Assembly (NCBI GenBank): GCA_015066445.1
Contig: SVOK01000001.1
Span: 123,315 to 187,314, forward strand
Reading direction: 5' to 3'
Length of the DNA: 64,000 bases
Origin: Oscillospiraceae bacterium
GTDB taxonomy: Bacteria; Bacillota; Clostridia; Oscillospirales; Acutalibacteraceae
The translations under genes and the position numbers were made by a program. Below are positions 1 through 8,635 of the stretch, piece after piece; the first letter of the stretch is position 1; every line of letters begins with the position of its first letter. Below the pieces are notes generated by a model. The model had not been told where the DNA came from. It saw nothing but the letters and a program-made list of their open reading frames with translations, and searched no databases.

Positions 1-570
1 CATATTATCCTTTTGGTCAGCCAAATCGTGCAAATGCTTTATTCCGTTTTGGCTATAAACCTCAAACACATCACTTGATAGAGTGGTGTTCATATCTCCA
101 AAAGCAAAAACAGGGCAGTTATAAAGCTCTTTTAAATACTTCATAAGCCTTACAAGCTGATGCGCATTTTTCACCCTTATTTCATCGTGCTCGGGTCCTG
201 TTCTCCACCAAAAATGGGTGTTGCAAACCGCAAACAGCTTTTCGTCCTCTGCTTTAAGCACCGCCCAGGTAATACCCTTGGTAACATCGGGAGTCTCTGC
301 CAAATATTCGTAGCCTTTAGCTATCAGTTTATAACTCTTTTTATAACAAAACGGAACGAAGTTATTGCTATCTGCAATTTCTGTGCCAACCCAAGCATAC
401 TCCTCTGCAAGACGTTCGAAAAGTCCGCTTTCATACCAACGCTTGGTAATTTCCTGCAGTCCTAATATATCAGGGTTGTATTTCTTATAGATACCGTAAA
501 TATCGTCAATTCTTACATCAACAGGATTTCCGAAATAATCGCCCCAGATATTACTCGTCATTATACGCAT
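1..570 (-). CDS. Endonuclease/exonuclease/phosphatase family protein (partial, 3' end off window)
   Basis: The frame is open for 190 codons from an ATG at 570 down to the window edge, so the C-terminus is missing. The start reads MRIMTSNIWGDYFG, followed by a LQEI motif (the metal-binding Glu of the fold), an NTHFWW motif and a GDMNT motif. These are hallmarks of the DNase I-like EEP superfamily, metal-dependent phosphodiesterases acting on nucleic acids, inositol phosphates or sphingomyelin. No signal peptide is visible, so a cytoplasmic enzyme is likely. The substrate cannot be assigned. The gene lies downstream of the ABC exporter on the same strand with a hairpin between them, so it is probably transcribed separately. 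Confidence 0.88.
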   Translation of the reverse strand, partial: MRIMTSNIWGDYFGNPVDVRIDDIYGIYKKYNPDILGLQEITKRWYESGLFERLAEEYAWVGTEIADSNNFVPFCYKKSYKLIAKGYEYLAETPDVTKGITWAVLKAEDEKLFAVCNTHFWWRTGPEHDEIRVKNAHQLVRLMKYLKELYNCPVFAFGDMNTTLSSDVFEVYSQNGIKHLHDLADQKDNM

Positions 571-602
571 ATAAAGCACTCCCTATGTATTAATTTATCA
601 AG

Positions 603-633
603 CTTAAAACCGAACTTCCAATACGGTTTTAAG
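603..633 (-). terminator. Hairpin after ABC exporter gene
   Basis: CTTAAAACCG (603-612) pairs with CGGTTTTAAG (624-633), immediately downstream of the exporter stop codon at 635 on the minus strand. No long U-tract follows, so termination may be weak. Confidence 0.55.
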
Positions 634-634
634 T

Positions 635-2401
635 TTAAATGTTTTGACTTGCCATTTCATAGAATTTATAATAAATTCCCTTTTGTTCTAATAGCTCCTC
701 GTGATTACCTTCTTCCATAATTCCCTCATCTGTCAGCACCATAATACGGTCAGATTTGCGAATTGTGGAAAGTCGGTGAGCTATCGTTATTGTCGTTCTG
801 CCCTCGGATAGTCTTGCAAGTGATTTTGCCACCGCAAACTCGCTTTCATTATCAAGGGCACTTGTAGCCTCATCAAGAATAATAATAGGCGGATTTTTAA
901 GAAAAACACGTGCTATGCTTATTCTCTGTTTTTGTCCGCCCGAAAGCTTTACTCCTCTTTCGCCGACATAGGTATTATATCCGTCCTTAAGCTCAGAGAT
1001 AAACTCGTGTGCGCCTGCCTTTTTTGCCGCCTCTATAATCTCCTCCATAGTGGCATCTGGCTTACCGTAGGAAATGTTATCATAAACCGTACCCGAAAAA
1101 AGATAAACATCCTGCTGAACCATACCGATATTATCACGAAGCGATTTTAAGGTATATTCTTTGATATTTTTACCGTCAAGCAGTATTTCACCCTCGGTCA
1201 CATCATAAAAGCGAGGAACTAAGTTGCAAAGGGTGGTTTTTCCCCCGCCGGAAGGGCCTACAAAAGCTATCTTCTCACCGCTTTTTATCTTAATATTAAG
1301 TCCCGTAAACACTTTGTTGTGGTCATCGGGATATTCAAAGGAAACATTTTTAAATTCGATATTTCCTTTGGGGTCCTTAAGCTCTGTAGCATCAGGCTCG
1401 TCAAATATTTCAATATCAGCATCCATTATCTGCAAAAAGCGTTCAATACCCGTAAGGCCTCTTTGGAACTGCTCGGAAAACTCAATAATTCGGCGAATAG
1501 TTGCAATAAAGGTAGTAACATACAGCAGATACGCCACAAGGTCGCCCGGTGTTATTTGCTCGTTTATCATAAACAGACTGCCCGCTATCACTACTGTAGC
1601 ATACATTATACCGTCAAACATACGGGTAGTGGTGGAGAAAGCGCCCATAAACTTATATCCCAATTTTTTAACAGAGAAAAATTCCACGTTATCCTTTTCA
1701 AACTTTTCCTGTTCAATATCCTCATTGGCAAAAGCTTTCACAACCTTTTGCCCTAAAAGAGAATCTTCAATTCGGGCATTAAGCTCACCTATCATAACAC
1801 GCTGTTTTCGGAAGGTCTCCTTCATTCGTTTGTTAAGCCAACCGCAAATAACAAGCATAACAGGGATCACCACAAATATAATAAGGGTAAGCGGAACGTT
1901 AATTTTCATAAGAATCACAAAGGAAACAACGCCCTTGATTCCTGCAATGAAAAATTCCTCGGGACAGTGATGCGAAAACTCCGTAACATCAAAAAGGTCA
2001 TTGGTAATCCTACCCATTATCTGACCAACCTTGGTATTATTGAAATAGCTGTCTGAAAGCTTATGTAAATGAGAATAAGCCTCTCTGCGCATATCAGTCT
2101 CAATCTTAGTGCCCATCACATGGCCCACATAAGCCATATAATAATAAGCTGCAGAATCAATAATGCGAAGTATAATATAAACTGCGCCAACTGCTAAAAT
2201 ATACTCCACTTTAATTGATTTTAAATCCTCTATACCGGCATTTGTAATCTCACGCATAATGAGCGGTAATATAATTTCGCAAACCGTGGTTAAAGCGGCG
2301 CAAAATAAATCCATTACTACTGTGGGTATATATTTTTTATAATATGGCATAAAGCGGCGTAAAAGCACACCTGAGCTATATTTCCGTTCTTCCTTTTTCA
2401 T
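635..2401 (-). CDS. ABC transporter, fused permease and ATP-binding protein
   Basis: A half-size exporter of the MsbA/LmrA/BmrA type, about 588 residues, that should homodimerise or pair with a partner to export lipids, drugs or peptides using ATP. The N-terminal 320 residues form a six-helix membrane domain. The C-terminal nucleotide-binding domain shows Walker A GPSGGGKTT, a Q-loop (MVQQDVYLFSGT), signature LSGGQKQR, Walker B IIILDEATSALD and the H-loop AHRLS. I start it at the ATG at 2401 because GGTGA lies five bases upstream; an in-frame ATG at 2413 would add four residues but has no good ribosome binding site. The gene is directly preceded by the nested hairpin block at 2422-2810, which would lie in its leader. 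No partner transporter gene is adjacent. The substrate is unknown. Confidence 0.93.
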   Translation of the reverse strand: MKKEERKYSSGVLLRRFMPYYKKYIPTVVMDLFCAALTTVCEIILPLIMREITNAGIEDLKSIKVEYILAVGAVYIILRIIDSAAYYYMAYVGHVMGTKIETDMRREAYSHLHKLSDSYFNNTKVGQIMGRITNDLFDVTEFSHHCPEEFFIAGIKGVVSFVILMKINVPLTLIIFVVIPVMLVICGWLNKRMKETFRKQRVMIGELNARIEDSLLGQKVVKAFANEDIEQEKFEKDNVEFFSVKKLGYKFMGAFSTTTRMFDGIMYATVVIAGSLFMINEQITPGDLVAYLLYVTTFIATIRRIIEFSEQFQRGLTGIERFLQIMDADIEIFDEPDATELKDPKGNIEFKNVSFEYPDDHNKVFTGLNIKIKSGEKIAFVGPSGGGKTTLCNLVPRFYDVTEGEILLDGKNIKEYTLKSLRDNIGMVQQDVYLFSGTVYDNISYGKPDATMEEIIEAAKKAGAHEFISELKDGYNTYVGERGVKLSGGQKQRISIARVFLKNPPIIILDEATSALDNESEFAVAKSLARLSEGRTTITIAHRLSTIRKSDRIMVLTDEGIMEEGNHEELLEQKGIYYKFYEMASQNI

Positions 2402-2421
2402 CAAAATCACCATTTGAATTA

Positions 2422-2810
2422 TAATGATTGTAGTTAGTAGAAACGCTTAAAAAGCGTTTCGGCAAGCCACTTTTAGAGTGGCTTCGGCAAAATTAAATCA
2501 TAACATTTAATTTTGCTGGACACTCATTTCAATGGAAAAGGACAAATTTTATATAAAATTTGTCGCAAAATCAAAGATTTTGTAGCGAAACAGAATTGTT
2601 TCGCCTAACCTATTCCATTATATTAATGGTTGGTGAAACACAAAGTGTTTCAGTATGTGGGAACACATACAATTTGCATTTAATGCAAATTCCAACCTTA
2701 ATGCAATCATAAGTTGCTTGTCAATATCAATTGACAAGCGGTAAATAAATTTACCGAAAACAATTAAAATTGTTTTCAACTTCTTATGATTATATTACTA
2801 ATTATCATTA
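2422..2810. other. Hierarchically nested hairpin block (12 hairpins, four triplets)
   Basis: This gene-free stretch is almost entirely self-complementary. An outer stem (2422-2428 with 2804-2810, and 2434-2439 with 2796-2801) encloses hairpins at 2440-2460, 2464-2484 and 2487-2516, then three multiloops. Multiloop 1 is closed by 2531-2537/2613-2619 and holds hairpins 2541-2564, 2566-2582 and 2585-2604. Multiloop 2 is closed by 2628-2633/2692-2697 and holds 2634-2652, 2653-2670 and 2672-2690. Multiloop 3 is closed by about 2705-2716/2777-2791 and holds 2716-2739, 2740-2755 and 2756-2777. Stems are 7-12 bp, mostly perfect, with 2-6 base loops. It lies between the terminator of the etf operon and the start of the exporter gene, so it could be a structured leader, an independent RNA or a DNA palindrome cluster. 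No known RNA family is recognised. Confidence 0.8.
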
Positions 2811-2830
2811 AAATCAAGATATAAAAGTTA

Positions 2831-2861
2831 AAAACGGTCAGCTTCCGCCAACCGTTTTTTT
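2831..2861 (-). terminator. Terminator of etfB-etfA-FAD dehydrogenase operon
   Basis: AAAACGGT (2831-2838) pairs with ACCGTTTT (2851-2858) just downstream of the stop at 2864. On the minus strand the stem is followed by a T-rich stretch. Confidence 0.75.
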
Positions 2862-2863
2862 AC

Positions 2864-4258
2864 TTAAAAGCAAACTTTACCTGGGTTAAGAATATTCTTC
2901 GGGTCGAAAACCTTTTTAATGCCCTGCATTAAAGCAATTTGCGTTTCACCGCATTGCTTTTTGAGATATTCCTTCTTAGCATAGCCAATGCCGTGCTCAC
3001 CCGATACAAGACCGCCAAGCTCCTCCGCTTTAGTATACATCCGCTCGAAGCAAAGCTCTAATATTTCTTCCCACTTGCCGTCTCCTAAATCGTCACGGCA
3101 GATATAAATATGTAAATTACCGTCGCCTGCGTGACCGAAGCTTGGGATTCTGACTCCCATTTCATCGGCTAAAGCGTGGGTAAATTTAATAAATTCATCC
3201 ACACGGTTTACAGGAACCACAACATCACATTCGTCCATTTCTGTAGTGGAAGCCTTGATAGCCTCAAGGAATGCTCCTCTTGCCGACCAAACTGATTTTT
3301 TGCGTTCCTCGGTATCAATTATATATGCGTCAATAGCTCCTATTTCAAGGCATAGGTCAGCTACAGTACTCATATCCCGCTCTACCTGCTCCTCGGTGTT
3401 CCCGTCAAAGGTGAGCAGAATATAAGCATCATTTTTAGTATCAGGGAATTTTTTACCCAAATAATCCTCAGAAAAGAGTATGGTATCTCTTGACATATAC
3501 TCAATTGCGGTAGGGGTTACCTTTGAGCAGATAATCTTGGGCACTGCTTCAATAGCACTTTTCATATCGCCAAAAGGCACTAAAAGACTAACCGACACTT
3601 TTGGAAGCGGAACTAATTTAAGCACAGCCTCTGTAATTATACAAAGTGTACCCTCAGAGCCCACAACCAAATCCTTAAGGCTATAGCCCGAGCTGTTTTT
3701 TGCCACCTTTCCGCCAAGCTTTTCGATTTTTCCGTCAGGCATTACCACCGTAAGTGCTCTTACATAGTCTCTTGTAACACCGTATTTAACCGCTCTCATA
3801 CCGCCTGCGTTGGTTGAAATATTACCGCCTATAGTGGCCGATTTTTCACCAGGGTCCGGCGGATACAAAAAGTCGTTTTCCTCAGCAAAAGCGGCAAGCT
3901 CCATTAAAAGCACACCCGGTTCAACAGTAACTGTGAGATTATTCTGGTCAAGCTCTTTGATTTTATTCATTTTTGCGGTTTCAAGCAGTATTCCGCCCTC
4001 TATCGGCACTGCCGCTCCAACAAGTCCTGTGCCGCTTCCTCTTACAGTTACAGGGATATTCCGTTCATACGCCAACTTCATTACAGCTGAAATTTGCTCG
4101 GTAGTATGAACTCTCACCAATGCCTCAGGCATTTTTTCTATTCCTCCGAGTTCATCATGAGCATAATCGAGGCTTATGGCGTTGCCGCACAAAACCTCAC
4201 TTTCCCCTACTATAGAGGATAAAACCGAAATATCTTCTTTTGTTAACTTGTTATACAT
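2864..4258 (-). CDS. lctD: FAD-binding oxidoreductase, GlcD/LctD-like lactate dehydrogenase subunit
   Basis: This 464-residue protein belongs to the FAD-linked 2-hydroxyacid dehydrogenase family (glycolate oxidase GlcD, D-lactate dehydrogenase). The PCMH-type FAD-binding region is clear: [15 protein letters not shown] near residue 95, then [21 protein letters not shown], then a substrate-binding C-terminal half with [12 protein letters not shown] and [11 protein letters not shown]. It is the last gene of a three-gene operon and overlaps the end of etfA by 8 bp, implying translational coupling. In Acetobacterium woodii the same order (EtfB, EtfA, FAD dehydrogenase) encodes an electron-confurcating lactate dehydrogenase that drives NAD+ reduction with lactate plus reduced ferredoxin. 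I infer the same role, but another 2-hydroxyacid is possible. The symbol is given by analogy. Confidence 0.85.
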   Translation of the reverse strand: MYNKLTKEDISVLSSIVGESEVLCGNAISLDYAHDELGGIEKMPEALVRVHTTEQISAVMKLAYERNIPVTVRGSGTGLVGAAVPIEGGILLETAKMNKIKELDQNNLTVTVEPGVLLMELAAFAEENDFLYPPDPGEKSATIGGNISTNAGGMRAVKYGVTRDYVRALTVVMPDGKIEKLGGKVAKNSSGYSLKDLVVGSEGTLCIITEAVLKLVPLPKVSVSLLVPFGDMKSAIEAVPKIICSKVTPTAIEYMSRDTILFSEDYLGKKFPDTKNDAYILLTFDGNTEEQVERDMSTVADLCLEIGAIDAYIIDTEERKKSVWSARGAFLEAIKASTTEMDECDVVVPVNRVDEFIKFTHALADEMGVRIPSFGHAGDGNLHIYICRDDLGDGKWEEILELCFERMYTKAEELGGLVSGEHGIGYAKKEYLKKQCGETQIALMQGIKKVFDPKNILNPGKVCF

Positions 4259-5447
4259 CAGCCTTAGCCTCCTTAATTTTGTTTATAAGCTGCGGTAATA
4301 TCTCATTGACATCTCCAACAATGCAGTAATGCGCAACATCAAAAATCGGTGCCGATTTATCTGTATTAACAGCGACTATACAGTCCGATGACTTCATACC
4401 TGCCGCAAACTGCACCGCTCCCGAAATACCGAGACAGAATATAAGCTTAGGCTTAACTGTTCTTCCCGAAAGGCCTATCTGATGCTTTGAGTTAAAAATA
4501 TTACTTTCGGCAAGCGGCCTTGTGCAAGCAACCACGCCGCCCAACAAATCGGCTAACTCCTTGGCATTTTGGCGCATACTCTCACTCGCAGCGCCCCTGC
4601 CCACAGCAACTATTATATCGGCCTCTGCTATATCAACATCTTTCGGCTTTGAAACGCTTGAAATCACCTCAATATCCGATAAAAGCATATTGGAGGTGAC
4701 TTCCATATTAACTATCTCACCCGAAGCCGCTTCTGTAGGCTTAGGCTCAGAAAACACCTTATACCTTGCGGTACAGAATTGAGGTCTTGTATTGGGGCTT
4801 ATAATCTGCGCCATAATATTTCCGCCAAATGCGGGTCTTATCTGTACTAAATCGGTGTTTTCCTTCATTTCAAGCACAGTGCAGTCAGCAGTAAGACCTG
4901 AACGGCAGCGAGCCGCCACACGTGGAGCTAACTGACGACCCAAATTTGTAGCGCCAACCAAAATTGAAGACGGTTTATATTTCTCAATAAAATCACAAAA
5001 AGCGGCAGTATAAGGCTCAATTCTGAAATCCTCAAACTGCGGATTATCATATACGAACACCTTATCCACACCATAATGTAAAAGCTTTTCGGCATTTTTA
5101 TCACAGCCAAAGCCTATTAAAACCGCATAAATCGGGTGACCTGTTACCTTTGCTAACTCTTTGGCCTTTCCGCAAAGCTCAAAGGTAACTCTATGTAACT
5201 GCCCGCCGCTGCAATCAGCATAAACACAAATGCCTTTCCACTTGGATTTATCGAGCTCAGCTACTGTCTCCTCCTCATAGGAGATAAGACCGTTGCCTTT
5301 CTTAACACACAGCTTACACATTTTACAGCCCGATGAAATATCAAGCTTATTATCACTGTAAGAAATAGCCCCAAACGGACAAACCTTTATAAGCTCCTTT
5401 GCATTCTCAGAGGTAATAAGGCTTTGATTAATAACTAATTTACCCAT
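4251..5447 (-). CDS. etfA: Electron transfer flavoprotein alpha subunit with N-terminal ferredoxin-like domain
   Basis: The 398-residue EtfA binds FAD and passes electrons between EtfB and the dehydrogenase. An extra N-terminal segment of about 60 residues carries Cys23 (CPFGAI) and a CxxCxxC set at 41, 44 and 47, enough for one [4Fe-4S] cluster. The rest is a standard EtfA, with the C-terminal FAD domain showing VGRGAASES, a [14 protein letters not shown] stretch and [16 protein letters not shown]. EtfA proteins with such a ferredoxin-like extension, including LctC of A. woodii, accompany flavin-based bifurcating dehydrogenases. Start ATG at 5447 follows AAGGGGGA. It lies 12 bp downstream of etfB and overlaps the dehydrogenase gene. 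Confidence 0.93.
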   Translation of the reverse strand: MGKLVINQSLITSENAKELIKVCPFGAISYSDNKLDISSGCKMCKLCVKKGNGLISYEEETVAELDKSKWKGICVYADCSGGQLHRVTFELCGKAKELAKVTGHPIYAVLIGFGCDKNAEKLLHYGVDKVFVYDNPQFEDFRIEPYTAAFCDFIEKYKPSSILVGATNLGRQLAPRVAARCRSGLTADCTVLEMKENTDLVQIRPAFGGNIMAQIISPNTRPQFCTARYKVFSEPKPTEAASGEIVNMEVTSNMLLSDIEVISSVSKPKDVDIAEADIIVAVGRGAASESMRQNAKELADLLGGVVACTRPLAESNIFNSKHQIGLSGRTVKPKLIFCLGISGAVQFAAGMKSSDCIVAVNTDKSAPIFDVAHYCIVGDVNEILPQLINKIKEAKADV

Positions 5448-5459
5448 AAAAATTCCCCC

Positions 5460-6248
5460 TTAAATCATTTTCTTAGCAGCGAGTATCCCAAAAAGCTGCT
5501 CGGTTTGCTCTGCGGCATTACCTGTAATATTCTGTTTTTCGCTGTTCTTTTCAGGCGGAAAAATTCTTTCAACCTGTGTTGCAGAGCCTGAAAGCCCGTA
5601 ATTATCAGGATTCTGGTCATCAAAATCTTCAAAGGTAAGGAACTTTACTTTATCGTCACCTATTGTTTTCTTAACTTTATAAGAAGGCAACCTTGGTGTG
5701 TTAATATCACCGTCAACCGAAATAAGGCAAGGAAGCTTTACATTTAATTTAACTATCCTATCATCTAAAGAGGCTGTAAGATAAGCCTTACCGTCCTTTA
5801 CTTCATCAACCGATAAAACATTTGAAACATTAGGTATTCCTAAATATTCCGAAAGCTCAGCACCAACCTGCGCGGTATCACCATCAGTAGTTTGCTTGCC
5901 GCAAATTATAATATCATATTCACCGCATTTTTTAATTCCCTGCGATAAAGTGTAAGCAGTTGCCAGTACATCTGCGCCTGCAAATTTGCGGTCGGTAAGC
6001 ACAGTTCCACATTCTGCTCCCATACAAACCGCTTCTGTAATAATAGCCTTAGCCTGCGGCGGACCCATTGTTATACACTCTACCCTTCCGCCCTTATTTT
6101 CCGCTAAAGAAAGTGCCGTTTCTATAGCATAAAGGTCATAAGGATTAATTTTACTTTGAACTCCGCTTCTTTTAAGTACTCCTGTAACAGGGTCAACCTC
6201 AACATTATTAGACCCCGGTACCTGTTTAATACAAACTAAAATATTCAT
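5460..6248 (-). CDS. etfB: Electron transfer flavoprotein beta subunit
   Basis: The 262-residue EtfB begins MNILVCIKQVPGS, the classical EtfB opening, and shows the conserved YDLYAIETAL and CGKQTTDGDTAQVG segments that form the nucleotide-binding face. It forms the heterodimer with EtfA and in bifurcating systems carries the flavin that splits or joins electrons at NAD(H). I place the start at the ATG at 6248; a GTG three codons upstream (6257) is possible because AGGGC lies before both. It is the first gene of the operon. Nothing between this gene and the terminator at 6351-6374 looks like a consensus promoter to me. Confidence 0.93.
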   Translation of the reverse strand: MNILVCIKQVPGSNNVEVDPVTGVLKRSGVQSKINPYDLYAIETALSLAENKGGRVECITMGPPQAKAIITEAVCMGAECGTVLTDRKFAGADVLATAYTLSQGIKKCGEYDIIICGKQTTDGDTAQVGAELSEYLGIPNVSNVLSVDEVKDGKAYLTASLDDRIVKLNVKLPCLISVDGDINTPRLPSYKVKKTIGDDKVKFLTFEDFDDQNPDNYGLSGSATQVERIFPPEKNSEKQNITGNAAEQTEQLFGILAAKKMI

Positions 6249-6350
6249 TTTAAACACTCTGCCCTATATTAAAATATTTATTTTATTTTAACATACACAA
6301 AAACTACGGTCAATAATTGCTATTTTTTTAACATTCTTACCAATAAACAA

Positions 6351-6374
6351 AAAAGTCGGTTAAAACCGACTTTT
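6351..6374 (-). terminator. Terminator of the DUF89 gene
   Basis: AAAAGTCGGT/ACCGACTTTT hairpin with a T-run on both sides, directly after the stop at 6383. The symmetrical tails would let it act in both directions. Confidence 0.85.
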
Positions 6375-6382
6375 TTAAAATA

Positions 6383-7264
6383 TTATTTCATTCTTAAATC
6401 ATTAAGCAGCATACCGCTGAGCTTTGGCACACCGAAGCGGTCAGCAAACATCTGACATTTACACATAAAAATATAGTAAATATTCTTACCGCAGTATCTA
6501 AGCGTTTCAAAATTGGCTTGACCCTTTGATATTATAATATCCGCATTATCTATTTTTGTTTTTATATCCGCAGGCAACTTTGAAAGGCAGGTACCTGCAA
6601 TATTAGTTCCATTACCCGTAACAGTAACAAGCTTATCAAGAAATACCTGCTTCGCATCGGTGAGGGTTGCGTCGTTAAGAACATCCTCGCCTCTAACAAT
6701 CGCTTCAACAGAAATGTTTGGATACTCTTTAAGTATAGCTTTAATAAACAGCTTATCAAGCACCACCTCACCGCAATTATCGGTGATATAAATAAGCTTT
6801 TTGGATTTTTTTAAGTCATCTTTTAAAAGTCCGAATTCATTATCGTCTACCGTAAGCTCCTCAGCATTTTTGAGCAACTCCTTTAGCTTGTTCTCATCAA
6901 CACTGAGCATTGCGCCAAAATCAATATAATTGCCAAGCATTGCATAAAGAAAAGCCAGTTTCAAAGGCTCTGTGGAATTTAAAATATTATTTTCAAGCTG
7001 AGGCTCCAACCCGAGCATTAAAGAGTTAAAATATTTCTTGATTTCGGTGAAATCCTCACTAACGCCAAAAATTTCCTTTTGAGCCGCAGTAATCTTCGGC
7101 ACTATTTCAGGAGCACTTTGCCAGACCTTTGCCTCTGCTACAATATTTAAAACCCTTTGCATATATTTAAGCTTTTGACTTTCTTCAGTATTTTCGGGTA
7201 TTTTTTTAAGATATTTATTAACTAAGCAACTGACACATTCAGAATTAAGCCTTTTAATCTCCAT
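6383..7264 (-). CDS. DUF89 / ARMT1-like domain protein
   Basis: The 293-residue protein starts MEIKRLNSECVSC and contains the family landmarks YITDNCGEVVLDKLF (the metal-binding Asp-Asn pair), EAIVRGEDVLNDATL and IISKGQANFETL. DUF89 proteins are metal-dependent phosphatases that hydrolyse damaged or surplus phosphometabolites such as fructose-1-phosphate; the bacterial versions are poorly assigned. An N-terminal CxxC (residues 10-13) is typical of the prokaryotic subgroup. It is a single-gene transcription unit between the etf operon and a divergent membrane-protein gene. Confidence 0.85.
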   Translation of the reverse strand: MEIKRLNSECVSCLVNKYLKKIPENTEESQKLKYMQRVLNIVAEAKVWQSAPEIVPKITAAQKEIFGVSEDFTEIKKYFNSLMLGLEPQLENNILNSTEPLKLAFLYAMLGNYIDFGAMLSVDENKLKELLKNAEELTVDDNEFGLLKDDLKKSKKLIYITDNCGEVVLDKLFIKAILKEYPNISVEAIVRGEDVLNDATLTDAKQVFLDKLVTVTGNGTNIAGTCLSKLPADIKTKIDNADIIISKGQANFETLRYCGKNIYYIFMCKCQMFADRFGVPKLSGMLLNDLRMK

Positions 7265-7433
7265 TTTTTATCCTCTTTTATGTTTTAGTTCTGTAAAATT
7301 GTACCATATTTGATATTAATTTACAACATTTTAAATTAACTGTTGATTTTATAAATATAATCAGTTAAAATATAATTAGACTTTTAAGTCTGTAAAAAAT
7401 GGCATAATGCCAAAATTTTTAGGGGGTTTTTTT

Positions 7434-7862
7434 ATGAACACAGTTCCAATTATGGCGGTATTAGGAATTTTAACCGCTATAGCAGCAACCGTACTTATTT
7501 ACATTTTCTTTTTACCAGAAAACAAAAGAGAAAGATTGCCTAAAATAGGCAAACTGCTTCACGACATTTTCAATTTCAAATCTTTGTTTATTGAAAAGGT
7601 TTTGCAGCTTTTATACATACTTTCTACCACTTCCTGCATTTTCATTGGTTTCTTTATGCTCTTTGGCTTTGAGGAGTCTTGGTACAGAGGTGTTAACTGG
7701 TACGGTGGATACGGTATCCTTGTTATGCTGTTAGGTCCTATCGCTATTCGTATAGCTTTTGAGGCTGCTATGTTATTTATCCTTTTAGTTAAAAACGTAA
7801 TTCAGATAAACAACAAGCTTAAAAGCAATATCGAACATAACGACCAGTTTAAAAACTTTTAA
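7434..7862 (+). CDS. Small membrane protein, DUF4282-like
   Basis: About 142 residues with a first hydrophobic helix (residues 5-25), a cytoplasmic stretch containing LHDIFNFKSLFIEK, and two further helices ending in LGPIAIRIAFEAAMLFILL. The pattern of an FSFKxF-like segment followed by two helices and a GPIxIRIxxE motif resembles the DUF4282 family of unknown function. The start is the ATG at 7434, with AGGGGG eight bases upstream; an ATG nine codons earlier lacks a binding site. It is a single-gene unit closed by its own terminator. Confidence 0.7.
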   Translation: MNTVPIMAVLGILTAIAATVLIYIFFLPENKRERLPKIGKLLHDIFNFKSLFIEKVLQLLYILSTTSCIFIGFFMLFGFEESWYRGVNWYGGYGILVMLLGPIAIRIAFEAAMLFILLVKNVIQINNKLKSNIEHNDQFKNF

Positions 7863-7877
7863 GATTTAAGTTTTATC

Positions 7878-7920
7878 CGCTTGGGCAACCTGCTTAAAGG
7901 CAGCCCAAGCGATTTTTTAT
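7878..7920 (+). terminator. Terminator after DUF4282-like gene
   Basis: CGCTTGGGC (7878-7886) pairs with GCCCAAGCG (7903-7911), followed by ATTTTTTATTT. Confidence 0.9.
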
Positions 7921-7936
7921 TTATTTTTCAAAAATC

Positions 7937-7965
7937 TTGCAAATCCACACCGGTTAATATATAAT
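7937..7965 (+). promoter_or_regulatory. Sigma-A promoter of first zinc-ribbon gene
   Basis: TTGCAA (7937-7942), 17-bp spacer, TATAAT (7960-7965), 22 bp before the start codon. The same -35 sequence and spacing recur before the paralogue at 8583-8611. Confidence 0.8.
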
Positions 7966-7987
7966 ATTATAAAAGGAGGTAAACATT

Positions 7988-8473
7988 ATGTATATTTGTC
8001 CAAACTGTAAAAAGGTATTCGATTCTCCACTGAAGTTTTGCTATGAATGCGGTACTCAGGTAGTTAATGTAGAACAACAGCCCCAGTACCAACCAAATAC
8101 ATATAATCAAAATTTCTATCAACAAAACCCATACGTTGCTACTCCCTATTATCAGCCTCAAAGGCCCTCTAAAGCAAAGGAAATTATCGGCATGATTTTA
8201 AGCATCAGCGGTTTTGCTTCCTCAATAATAGGAATTATATATACCATACTGTTTATGGCAATAGAACCTTCAGCCGGATTTTTTATGGGATTCATTTTTT
8301 CTCTTGAATGTTTCCCCTGTTCTCTTATTGGCTTTTTGTTTTCAAAAGGTTGCATTAACAATGGTAGTACCTCAAAATTAAGCTCAGTTGGAAAAGCATT
8401 AGGTCTTGCCGGTGTTATCATTTCCTCTGTTGTTCTGTTTTTGACTTTTGCGTGTATAGGTTTTATGGAATAA
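7988..8473 (+). CDS. Zinc-ribbon membrane protein (paralogue A)
   Basis: The 161-residue protein opens with a zinc ribbon (CPNC at residues 4-7 and CYEC at 18-21), followed by a Gln/Tyr/Pro-rich linker of about 30 residues and a hydrophobic domain beginning KAKEIIGMILSISG with about three membrane segments. This layout (zinc ribbon, linker, DUF4190-like helices) is common in Firmicutes and has no assigned enzymatic role. The ribosome binding site AAAGGAGG is strong. It is followed by a terminator and then by a clear paralogue at 8636-9274, so the two arose by tandem duplication. Function is not known. Confidence 0.85.
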   Translation: MYICPNCKKVFDSPLKFCYECGTQVVNVEQQPQYQPNTYNQNFYQQNPYVATPYYQPQRPSKAKEIIGMILSISGFASSIIGIIYTILFMAIEPSAGFFMGFIFSLECFPCSLIGFLFSKGCINNGSTSKLSSVGKALGLAGVIISSVVLFLTFACIGFME

Positions 8474-8488
8474 TTTTTTCATAGCTTG

Positions 8489-8521
8489 CCTGCAATTCTT
8501 TTTAAGGATTGCAGGTTTTTT
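8489..8521 (+). terminator. Terminator between the paralogous zinc-ribbon genes
   Basis: CCTGCAAT (8489-8496) pairs with ATTGCAGG (8508-8515), followed by TTTTTTT. Confidence 0.9.
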
Positions 8522-8582
8522 TATTTTCCTATTTAAAACTGTAATTTTTTGGCTTTTCACCACCATATTTACTTAAAAACTC

Positions 8583-8611
8583 TTGCAAACTGCTTGCTAC
8601 TAAGGTATAAT
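8583..8611 (+). promoter_or_regulatory. Sigma-A promoter of second zinc-ribbon gene
   Basis: TTGCAA (8583-8588), 17-bp spacer, TATAAT (8606-8611). It copies the arrangement at 7937-7965. Confidence 0.8.
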
Positions 8612-8635
8612 AATGGTAATAAGGAGGAGATTATT

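Noticed and set aside
1224-1970. Long plus-strand reading frame opposite the ABC exporter gene
   Set aside because: It is antisense to a well-supported gene, has no recognisable domain or binding site, and is explained by codon bias on the other strand.
2440-2810. Nested hairpin block considered as a CRISPR array or integron attC array
   Set aside because: The repeats are not identical to each other, no integrase or cas gene is adjacent, and the closing stems cannot be explained by direct repeats.
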